From assembly GCF_000943555.1 (NCBI RefSeq), contig NZ_JTDV01000001.1:124001-188000 (forward strand): DNA of 64,000 bases, written 5' to 3'. Positions 26,393-34,599 of this stretch are shown here, piece after piece. This stretch comes from Neotamlana nanhaiensis. Its GTDB lineage: Bacteria > Bacteroidota > Bacteroidia > Flavobacteriales > Flavobacteriaceae. Position 1 is the stretch's first letter, and each line of letters opens with the position of its first letter. Under the pieces are notes generated by a model, which saw only the letters and a program-made list of their open reading frames with translations, was not told the DNA's origin and made no database searches. The position numbers were made by a program, and so were the translations under genes.

Positions 26393-29140
26393 TTAATTGA
26401 CTGAAATATGATACGTTCCTGACTTCAACTCTAAAACAGTTTCATTATTTTCTGTTGAAAATTTTGTTTCCGATTTATCGAGTTTGATTTTATTGATTTT
26501 GATTTTTGACTGATTCCCGAGAGTTAAATACACCTTAGCGGAAGTATTTGGAGGTACCGTAACCTCCCAAGTTAATCGCTTACCTTTTTTATTCCAATGA
26601 CTTTTGATGATACCATAACTCGATTTATAGGATGCTTTTACGTATGATAAGCCTGCATCAAAATCGGGTTTCATAATAATTTCTTTGAATCCAGGATTCG
26701 TCTCACTGCTTTTAACACCCGCCATATTTTCGTAATACCAGATAATTAAATCGCCCAAAAGCATCACGTGGTTTTGCGAGTTCATCTTAGGATCTGCAGT
26801 ATTTCCATTCCACAATTCCCAAATGGTTGTAGCACCATTTTCGGCCATATATCCCCAACTCGGATACGTTTTATTCGAAGCCAGTTTAAAGGCTAAATCG
26901 CCACGACCAAATTGTGTTAAGGTGCGCATTAAAAACTGAATACCCACAACACCTGTGCTTACATGCCCGTTTTTAACCACCTCTACTTGGTGTACCATAT
27001 TTTCAAACACCTTATCGGAATACCCTTCAGGAACCATATTGAACGCCAATGGCAATACATTTGCCGTTACTGTATTATTGGCATAACTAAAGTTTTCTTT
27101 ATTGAAATATTTAGTGTTAAAAGCAGTTTTTACGCGATTAGCTAATGCATCGTAATACTCAATATCTGATGCTTTTGTGTTGGAAATTTTGGCAAATTTT
27201 TTCATCAATTGAAGCAAATGGTAATAAAACGCACTCGACAACACTTCACCATCGGTTAAACGGGCAGGATCTTTAGAGCGGATAATTTCCAGAGATTCTG
27301 GCGGCACACACCAATCGCCGTATTTATCCTTAGTCATTAAATCATTTTTAAGGTAATTGTCTTCCATATACAACACCCATTTTTTCATGTACGGATAATG
27401 CTTTTTTATACCTTCTTCATCACCAAACTGTTGGTATAACATATCGGCAACTTTTAAATAAGCGCCTTGCCATGTCACGCCATCGCCGTAATAACGCCAA
27501 AATGCTGGTGCTACATCTGGAATACCTCCATCTAAAGTTTGCGAATATTTAATATCGTCCAGCCATTTTCTATACAAGGTCTGATTATCGAAAATAAAGC
27601 TTTCGCCATAAGCGCCTGTGGTACGATCGCCTAACCATGGCTGACGTTCGTTACGCTGTGGACAATCAATTGGCATACCTTTATAATTACCGCGAATTCC
27701 CCAAAACGCATTTTTAAACACCTGATTCATGGTTTCGTTTGAACACTCAAAAGTGCCCACGGTTTCCATGTCGTCATAAATTACTTTTCCGATAAAATCA
27801 GATAATTTTGGTTGGTAATTGTAGCCTTTAATTTCTACATATCGAAACCCATGATACACAAATTTAGGTTCCCAAATTTCATCGCCTTCACCCTTTAAAA
27901 TATAGGTATCGGTAACGCGAGCATCACGCAAATTTGCGATGTAAAGCGAACCATCTGCTTTTAACGATTCGGCAAATTTCATACTAATAGTGTCGCCTTT
28001 GTTTCCTTTTACTTTTATTTCCAACCAACCGACCATATTTTGTCCCATATCTAAAATATAGCTGCCGTTTTTGGTTTTTGTAATGGCGCTAGGTTTTACA
28101 CTATCCATCACTTTCATGTTGGGTGTCATTTGGCCTTCATAAAAACCGCCGGGTTCTTGAACCCACATCATATTTAACCAATCGCTATCATCAAAATTTG
28201 TTGTATTCCAATTCAGGATTTCTTTTGTAGCATCATAAACTTCGCCATCGTATTCGTTATTTTCACGAATTGGTCCATGAGGCGAAAACTTCCAAGACTG
28301 GTCGGTTTTAATGGTTTCTTTACTGCCATCTTCATATTCAATTTGTAATTGAAGTGCCATTTTTGGAAACCCAAAACTCTTAATCTTATAGGGTTTATAT
28401 TCTTGTCGCATAGCGAAAAACCGACCGTTACCCAAAATCGTTCCTAACACATTTTCGCCTTGTTTCAGTTGCGACGACACATCAAAAACATTGTATTTTA
28501 CGTTTTTTGTATAATCGGTTGGTACAGGCGCTAAAACTTGACTTCCTATTTTTTCACCGTTTATGTAAAACTCATATAAGCCCATGCCCATTAAGTAAAC
28601 TTTGGCTTGTTTTACCTTTTTCTCTAAGTTTATTGCTTTACGAACATAACGCGCCGATAACTTTGAAAACTGCCCAATGCTATCGCCTTCAAATAAGGTG
28701 TTATGCCCAATCCATCTCGTAGATTTCCATTCGGCGTAGGTTAAAATACCCATGCTCCATAATGCCCTTTCGGACCAATTGGTTTCGCCTTTGTTTGTCC
28801 AAACCTTAACTTTCCAGAAGGCTTCATCTCTACTGTCTAAGGTTTTTCCGTTGTAATAAACATTGATGGAAGCATCGCTTTGTACTTTACCAGAATCCCA
28901 TAAATCGGCTTCGTTATTATTCAATTTTTCTTGAGAAGAAGCCACCAAAATGTGATACGCCGTTTGTTCAACTTGAGATTGATTCGTATCTATCTGCCAA
29001 CTCAATCGCGGATTCAGAACATCAATTCCCAACGGATTGGTTAACATTTCACATTCCAGCTGTTTCAATTTAATATCGTTTTGAGCTATTGCTGAAAAAG
29101 ACATTAAGATTATACAAATTATGAATATAATTTTTCGCAT
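26393..29140 (-). CDS. GH78 alpha-L-rhamnosidase (copy 1)
   Basis: A 915-residue secreted protein (MRKIIFIICIILMSFSAIAQ). It has the family's N-terminal fibronectin-like and jelly-roll domains (NPRLSWQI; LYEFYINGEKIG; DMGQNMVGW) and an (alpha/alpha)6 barrel. The catalytic acid region reads DCPQRNERQPWLGD (492-505, Glu498), versus the usual DCPQRDERxGW, so the aspartate preceding the Glu is Asn here. A TIWELWNG segment late in the barrel holds the probable base. The enzyme would remove alpha-L-rhamnose from rhamnogalacturonan or RG-II side chains. It is 2 nt after the 520-residue barrel gene. Confidence 0.9.
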   Translation of the reverse strand: MRKIIFIICIILMSFSAIAQNDIKLKQLECEMLTNPLGIDVLNPRLSWQIDTNQSQVEQTAYHILVASSQEKLNNNEADLWDSGKVQSDASINVYYNGKTLDSRDEAFWKVKVWTNKGETNWSERALWSMGILTYAEWKSTRWIGHNTLFEGDSIGQFSKLSARYVRKAINLEKKVKQAKVYLMGMGLYEFYINGEKIGSQVLAPVPTDYTKNVKYNVFDVSSQLKQGENVLGTILGNGRFFAMRQEYKPYKIKSFGFPKMALQLQIEYEDGSKETIKTDQSWKFSPHGPIRENNEYDGEVYDATKEILNWNTTNFDDSDWLNMMWVQEPGGFYEGQMTPNMKVMDSVKPSAITKTKNGSYILDMGQNMVGWLEIKVKGNKGDTISMKFAESLKADGSLYIANLRDARVTDTYILKGEGDEIWEPKFVYHGFRYVEIKGYNYQPKLSDFIGKVIYDDMETVGTFECSNETMNQVFKNAFWGIRGNYKGMPIDCPQRNERQPWLGDRTTGAYGESFIFDNQTLYRKWLDDIKYSQTLDGGIPDVAPAFWRYYGDGVTWQGAYLKVADMLYQQFGDEEGIKKHYPYMKKWVLYMEDNYLKNDLMTKDKYGDWCVPPESLEIIRSKDPARLTDGEVLSSAFYYHLLQLMKKFAKISNTKASDIEYYDALANRVKTAFNTKYFNKENFSYANNTVTANVLPLAFNMVPEGYSDKVFENMVHQVEVVKNGHVSTGVVGIQFLMRTLTQFGRGDLAFKLASNKTYPSWGYMAENGATTIWELWNGNTADPKMNSQNHVMLLGDLIIWYYENMAGVKSSETNPGFKEIIMKPDFDAGLSYVKASYKSSYGIIKSHWNKKGKRLTWEVTVPPNTSAKVYLTLGNQSKIKINKIKLDKSETKFSTENNETVLELKSGTYHISVN

Positions 29141-29142
29141 TT

Positions 29143-30705
29143 TTATTCTGAAATTACTTTAGTTAAAGTTGCAGCTGATGCAACCTCTTCACCATTTCTA
29201 AACACCTTAAAGCCTTTGCCTTTATTGTATTTTTCACCAGTTTTATCCCATAAAATGGTTAAAATATCTCCGTGATATAGGATATTATCTAAACAAAACC
29301 AATCCCAGGTTTCTTCTGGAATTAAAGGGTTGACTTCAATTTTTTCGTCGGCACGCGGGCGCAATCCAACTAAACCAGTAATTATTAAATCGTTGAATGT
29401 GGAATGGTTGTAATATCTGCTGCGTTCTCTATCGCCCATTAGCCAATAGCCGGTAGTTTCGTCAAGATATTCGCCAATGTATGGTCTGCCACGATAATAT
29501 TGCGACTCCACATACAAATTCATTTGATGGAAATAATCTGATTTATCCACCACGTCTTGCGGATAATTGTTTAACACATTGGCCAAAGCCGTTAAGGTTT
29601 GCGAAGTGGCAAATGGCCACACAGCACCATCCCATTCGCAGGTTCCTGTACCGTGACTTCTAAAACGTGGGCTACGGCGTTCGGCAGTGGTAAGTCCAAA
29701 TGGTGCTGCAAAGCCTTCTTCATCTTTAAATTGATTCCAAGCTGCTTCGTATCCTTTGTTTTTAGATGGTAAATTGAAATACCAAGGAATAAAACCAATA
29801 GCTTCGCGCACATTAGAAGACGTGTCTTTTTCGGTTAAGGTTTCAAAAAATTCAGCCTCAGTATTCCATAATTTAGTTTCAATTAACTGTTTTAAAGTAT
29901 CCGCTTTTTTATTGAAATAATCGGCTTTTTCAGTATCACCTTTCATGGTTGCCATTGTTGAGAGTGCTTTCGCATTCGCAAACATATAGCTATTTATGGT
30001 TGGTCTCGCATTACGCACATGTCGCCCACCGCTTAAAGATTCTTCCATACCATCTTTTACATCATTCTGCCAAAATAAACCATCAGGTCGCTGGCGTTCT
30101 TCTTCCCATCGTGCATAATCACTAACCATATCTGGATACATGTCTATTAAATAAGCTTCATCTTTGTTTACTAAATACTGATTGTACAAGGCATCGGGCG
30201 TCCAACTACTAAATTTATGCAGTCTGCTCATGGGTTTACCATCGTTACCACGATACCATAAATGCACGTTTTGATTGCTATATTCTGGATTGTGCACCCA
30301 ACGGAATTCGTAAATATGATGCCCCAGAGCGCAAGCAATTAAATTATACTTATCGGCATACGACCGCTCTACCAAAAACTCAGTAATACCGTAACCTTCT
30401 GGCGTTTTGGTGATGTGCTTTCTTAAGCTCCACCAACGGAAATAATACATTTCTTCGAAGTTGTCTTGCGGACAATCGAACAACGGAATATTCTTTTGCA
30501 TCCAGCTCCAGGCACTATCGTTTGGTACAGCTTTGGCGATATTTTCATCTTCCATTCTGTTGAAATAATCTACGTAATGCTTGTAATCATCTACGTTTAA
30601 AATTTCAGCCGAATGATTTGTTTTAGCTGACTTAGCTTTGCAACCATATAGCGCAATCGCTAAGAACAGCAAAATAAATTTTATATTTAGTTTAAGTAAT
30701 GTCAT
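29143..30705 (-). CDS. Lipoprotein with (alpha/alpha)6-barrel glycosidase fold (MGH1/GH63-like)
   Basis: A 520-residue lipoprotein (MTLLKLNIKFILLFLAIALYGC). The sequence has the toroid pattern of trehalase/GH63/mannosylglycerate-hydrolase-like enzymes: RWWSLRKHI, SARPTIN-type NARPTINSYMFANA, GTCEWDGAVWPFATSQTL and STFNDLIITGLVGLRP. Acidic residues in these segments (WEEER, EWDGAVWP) are catalytic candidates. I cannot give a CAZy family with confidence; GH142, a beta-L-arabinofuranosidase family found in RG-II systems, is one possibility to test. It lies between GH95 (11 nt) and GH78 (2 nt), so an exo-glycosidase role on the same glycan is likely. Confidence 0.65.
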   Translation of the reverse strand: MTLLKLNIKFILLFLAIALYGCKAKSAKTNHSAEILNVDDYKHYVDYFNRMEDENIAKAVPNDSAWSWMQKNIPLFDCPQDNFEEMYYFRWWSLRKHITKTPEGYGITEFLVERSYADKYNLIACALGHHIYEFRWVHNPEYSNQNVHLWYRGNDGKPMSRLHKFSSWTPDALYNQYLVNKDEAYLIDMYPDMVSDYARWEEERQRPDGLFWQNDVKDGMEESLSGGRHVRNARPTINSYMFANAKALSTMATMKGDTEKADYFNKKADTLKQLIETKLWNTEAEFFETLTEKDTSSNVREAIGFIPWYFNLPSKNKGYEAAWNQFKDEEGFAAPFGLTTAERRSPRFRSHGTGTCEWDGAVWPFATSQTLTALANVLNNYPQDVVDKSDYFHQMNLYVESQYYRGRPYIGEYLDETTGYWLMGDRERSRYYNHSTFNDLIITGLVGLRPRADEKIEVNPLIPEETWDWFCLDNILYHGDILTILWDKTGEKYNKGKGFKVFRNGEEVASAATLTKVISE

Positions 30706-30716
30706 TAGTTTTAATT

Positions 30717-33191
30717 TTATCTGCTGTAGAACGTGTACGTTTCGCCTGCTTTCATAGGCACGTCGTACTCGTAATATTTTGGTAATTTTAGTTTTTGTAG
30801 GTCTGCTTTTTCAGAAATAATTGGTTGTTTAACTTCTACTTCGAAAAATAACGGGTTGCTATTTTCACCTTTGGCGCGTTTTAACGCTTTTCCGTTAGCA
30901 TATTTTAATGGTGATTTTGAGCGTAATCTGCAATTCCCATCAAACTTGGCTGTGATTTTTAATTTTGAAACCTTGTCGTTGTTCCAAGTTAAATCCAATT
31001 CGTAACCGCCACGAGCTTTTAAACCTGTAATTTCGCCCGATTTCCAAACGCTTGGTAAAGCAGGTAATAGATGAATGGCGCCTTCGTGACTTTGCATAAG
31101 CATTTCGGCGATTCCTGCGGTACAACCAAAATTTCCATCGATTTGGAACGGTTGATGTGCATCTAACATATTCGGGTAGGTTCCACCACCTTTACGCTGA
31201 TCGGCTGTTACTAAATGTAATTGGTCTTGTAATAATTTATAAGCATGATCGCCATCTAATAAACGCGCCCAAAGGTTCACTTTCCAACCCATTGACCAAC
31301 CTGTAGATTCATCGCCACGATATAGCAACGACTGTTTTGCTGCTTGAAACAATTCTGGTGTTTTAAACGGTGAAATTTGATTACTTGGAAACAAACCGTA
31401 CAAATGCGATACATGGCGATGGTGATCTTCAGGATCGTCCCAATCAATCAACCATTCTTGTAACTGCCCGTGTTTACCAACTTGCATCGGTGCCATTTTT
31501 GATAAAGCTGATTCTAATTTGGAAACAAACGCTTCATCTTCACCAAGAATTTTAGTCGCATTTTTAATATTATTGAATAAATCAAACACCAATTGATTAT
31601 CCATGGTTGTTCCTGCGGTTATGGTAGATTTTCCATCTTCGCCTGCATGCGTGTTTTCAGGTGAATTTGATGGCACAATTACTAAATATCCCGAATTCGG
31701 GTCTTGAATCATAAAATCTAAGAAAAACTGTGCGGCACCTTTCATTATTGGGAAAATCTCTTTTAGATAATTCTTATCGCCCGTGTACAAATAGCGTTCC
31801 CATAAATCTTGACAAAGCCATGCGCCGCCCGTTGGCCACATACCGGAAGCCGCCATATCTATCGGACCTGTAATACGCCAAATATCGGTGTTGTGGTGTA
31901 ATACCCAACCATTGGCATTGTACATTATTTTTGCTGTTTCTTTACCGGTTTCTGCAACCTCACGAGCCAATTGAATAAAAGGCTCATGCATTTCGGTGAG
32001 ATTGGTTAATTCTACTGGCCAGTAATTCATTTCAGCATTAATATTCATGGTGTATTTACTTTCCCAGGGCGGAAATAACATGTCGTTCCAAATACCTTGT
32101 AAATTTGAAGGTTGACCACCAGGTTGTGAGCAAGAAATCAACAAATATCTACCGAATTGAAAGTACAGAGACGCTAACTGCGGATCGAATTGGCTATCGA
32201 ATTTTTTAATTCGAACATCTGTAGTTTCCTTTGAAACATCTGTAGTTCCTAAATCTAAAGACACACGATTGAAAAAGTTTTGGTAATAGGCTACATGATT
32301 TGTTTTTATGCTTTCAAAATCACTGGTAATGGCCTTATCTAGAATCGATTTACTTTTCGCGATATAATCCTCTGTAATGTCTTTATAATTCTTAAAGTTT
32401 GTTGCAATTGAAATGTACAAGGTTACTTCATCTGCATTTTCAACGCTAATAATACCGTTTTTAACAGCTAGTTTTCCGCCTTTATTTTTAGCCGTCATTC
32501 GCCCTTGGAACTTAACGCGCCCTTTCTGACCTTCAACGGTACTTGTAACAGCTGCTAGCGTAACTTGATTATCTTCGGTTGTGGTTTTGGTTTTATCAAA
32601 CGGACTGTTTAAAAATCCATTAAAAGTGATTTGTCCAGGTTTGTTCGCACTCAGTTTAACAACAACCACATCTGCTTTAAATGCGGTGATTATTTCACGG
32701 GTAAAGGTCACATCATCAACCGTGTATTTTACCGTTGCGGTGGCATTTTCAATATTTAAATCGCGATAATAATTGGTGTAATCTTGATGCCCAGGAAAAG
32801 ATAAAAACACCGAACCAAAAGTTTGGTATGGCATCCCGTTATTGGTTTGCGAACGAATATCGGAAGTTGCTAATGCCTGTGCTTCGGCATATTGTCCATC
32901 AAAAATTAACTGGCGTACCTTTGGCAACGCCTGTAATGCTTTTGGATGAGCATTACTATTTGGCGAACCTGCCCAAATGGTTTCTTCGTTAAGTTGCAAA
33001 CGTTCGATAGCAGGATCGCCAAACACCATAGCTCCTAATCGTCCATTTCCTAATGGTAAAGCTTCATTCCAGATTTCTGCTGGTTCTTTGTACCATAATT
33101 TTAGTTCGGAAGTTTGTCCAAAAACTTGATTTAAGCCAATGATGGCAATAATTAGGAAACTTAAAAATGTATGTTTATTACTTAACGTCAT
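30717..33191 (-). CDS. GH95 alpha-L-fucosidase / alpha-L-galactosidase family
   Basis: About 824 residues from the ATG at 33191, which begins the signal peptide MTLSNKHTFLSFLIIAIIGL and overlaps the upstream stop by only 14 nt. An ATG at 33215 would add eight charged residues and more overlap. GH95 features are the N-terminal WYKEPAEIWNEALPLGNGRLGAMVFG, the LQGIWND and NINAEMNYWP segments that carry the catalytic asparagines, and QIDGNFGCTAGIAEMLMQS with the catalytic Asp. In RG-II degradation a GH95 enzyme acts as alpha-L-galactosidase, while elsewhere the family is 1,2-alpha-L-fucosidase; both fit this locus. Confidence 0.9.
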   Translation of the reverse strand: MTLSNKHTFLSFLIIAIIGLNQVFGQTSELKLWYKEPAEIWNEALPLGNGRLGAMVFGDPAIERLQLNEETIWAGSPNSNAHPKALQALPKVRQLIFDGQYAEAQALATSDIRSQTNNGMPYQTFGSVFLSFPGHQDYTNYYRDLNIENATATVKYTVDDVTFTREIITAFKADVVVVKLSANKPGQITFNGFLNSPFDKTKTTTEDNQVTLAAVTSTVEGQKGRVKFQGRMTAKNKGGKLAVKNGIISVENADEVTLYISIATNFKNYKDITEDYIAKSKSILDKAITSDFESIKTNHVAYYQNFFNRVSLDLGTTDVSKETTDVRIKKFDSQFDPQLASLYFQFGRYLLISCSQPGGQPSNLQGIWNDMLFPPWESKYTMNINAEMNYWPVELTNLTEMHEPFIQLAREVAETGKETAKIMYNANGWVLHHNTDIWRITGPIDMAASGMWPTGGAWLCQDLWERYLYTGDKNYLKEIFPIMKGAAQFFLDFMIQDPNSGYLVIVPSNSPENTHAGEDGKSTITAGTTMDNQLVFDLFNNIKNATKILGEDEAFVSKLESALSKMAPMQVGKHGQLQEWLIDWDDPEDHHRHVSHLYGLFPSNQISPFKTPELFQAAKQSLLYRGDESTGWSMGWKVNLWARLLDGDHAYKLLQDQLHLVTADQRKGGGTYPNMLDAHQPFQIDGNFGCTAGIAEMLMQSHEGAIHLLPALPSVWKSGEITGLKARGGYELDLTWNNDKVSKLKITAKFDGNCRLRSKSPLKYANGKALKRAKGENSNPLFFEVEVKQPIISEKADLQKLKLPKYYEYDVPMKAGETYTFYSR

Positions 33192-34599
33192 TCGTTCTTT
33201 TATTTTCTTCTCCAAAAAGTTTATACAATTCGTCTATATCTTTCAGGGCATTTTTCGGTAAATTTTCACCGTTTTTGCCAAAAACAAGCAAATTTTCATA
33301 AGGCTCTATCGTACATCCAGACTCATCAATTTCTCCGTTTTTATCTATAATTTTCGATAAATTTAAATTGAGATGCTTTGCCATAAATGGATACATCGCT
33401 TTGCGTTTTGATGCGCCGTAATTATGACCTTCCTTTGGGAAATGACTGTTTTCAACAAGCTCTTGTTTTCCGTAGAAATTATAAATGCGCTTTACAAAAG
33501 GAAACTCCACTTCAGGCGTATTATTTGTCCAATCGCCACCATCTGAAATAATTAATTGTGGTTTTGGAGCTGCCATACTCGCAATTTCAACATTATTGGT
33601 GCCGTTACCGCATAAATGAATGCCACGACCACTCTCACATGGGCAACCTCCAGAATGGTAAGATGACATCATAACCACAGGAACGGAAACCGTAATGCGA
33701 TCATCTAAAGCCGCTAAAAACATGGTTTGCGAACCACCGCCAGAACCACCAGTAACGCCAACGCGAGTCATGTCGGCATTTTTTAAAGTTGATATATAAT
33801 CTAATAATCGCATGCCACTTAAAACCTGTATGGTTGAAGCAACACTATTACGATGGGTTTCGTATGGAAATTGTAATTGCGATTCGCCCCAAGCAAACAA
33901 ATCGTAATTAACTACAATCGCGCCCATTTTGGCTAAAAGTGCACAACGTATTTGCTCGCTTTCTCGATAACGTCCATCAGCAAAATGTCCGTTTGGCGTT
34001 ACTACAACCGCATTTTTCCCACGTAGCGGATAGGGTTTATAAATAGAACCTGTGGTATAAACACCTGGTAAAACTTCTAATGCAATATTCTCAACAGTAT
34101 ATCCTTTGTATTTTCGCTTTTTGGTTAAAATAGGCTTAGAATTGGGCATTTTTGGCGCCTTTTCGATAGCAAAAGCGTCAATCATGCACGATTTAAGATT
34201 TGCTTTTCGAGCTTCCCAAGCTTCTAAATTGTCATATTTTGATGCTAAAAACGCTAACTTTTCAGCTCCTCGTTCTTCGGTTAGTTTATGATATTGAAAT
34301 GGCTTTATTTTGTAAACCGAATCGTTTTGTTTTTGAGCAGACAAGTTAAACGGACTCAACAAATTCGCGAAAGTTACTTCTAAATTAGTAGCATCGATTT
34401 TCCATTGGGCGTATTCCAAAGTCTTTTCATTTAATAAACCGTCGTTATCTTTAATTTCAATATTAAAAATAGACGCCACGGTTTCCATGGTTTCAGGCAA
34501 GCCTTGTTTAAAATTGGAATCGCTGGTTTGCGCGTTTAAAAGACTAGCTCCTAAAAACAGTAATAAAAAAACTTTGCTATATCTCAATCGCTGTTTCAT
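33178..34599 (-). CDS. Secreted alpha/beta-hydrolase esterase with N-terminal STN-like domain
   Basis: A 473-residue protein with signal peptide MKQRLRYSKVFLLLFLGASLLNA. Residues about 40-98 (TVASIFNIEIKDNDG... to NLSAQKQNDSVYKI) look like a small STN/FecR-associated secretin fold, which is unexpected on an esterase. The hydrolase part has GVTGGSGGGSQ with Ser287 as nucleophile, an aspartate in SDGGDW and a histidine in PKEGHNYG. It overlaps the GH78 gene by 4 nt (ATGA) and the GH95 gene by 14 nt, showing tight coupling. Related secreted hydrolases in RG-II loci include the CE19 pectin methylesterase, so removal of a methyl or acetyl group is the working guess. Confidence 0.75.
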   Translation of the reverse strand: MKQRLRYSKVFLLLFLGASLLNAQTSDSNFKQGLPETMETVASIFNIEIKDNDGLLNEKTLEYAQWKIDATNLEVTFANLLSPFNLSAQKQNDSVYKIKPFQYHKLTEERGAEKLAFLASKYDNLEAWEARKANLKSCMIDAFAIEKAPKMPNSKPILTKKRKYKGYTVENIALEVLPGVYTTGSIYKPYPLRGKNAVVVTPNGHFADGRYRESEQIRCALLAKMGAIVVNYDLFAWGESQLQFPYETHRNSVASTIQVLSGMRLLDYISTLKNADMTRVGVTGGSGGGSQTMFLAALDDRITVSVPVVMMSSYHSGGCPCESGRGIHLCGNGTNNVEIASMAAPKPQLIISDGGDWTNNTPEVEFPFVKRIYNFYGKQELVENSHFPKEGHNYGASKRKAMYPFMAKHLNLNLSKIIDKNGEIDESGCTIEPYENLLVFGKNGENLPKNALKDIDELYKLFGEENKRTNDVK

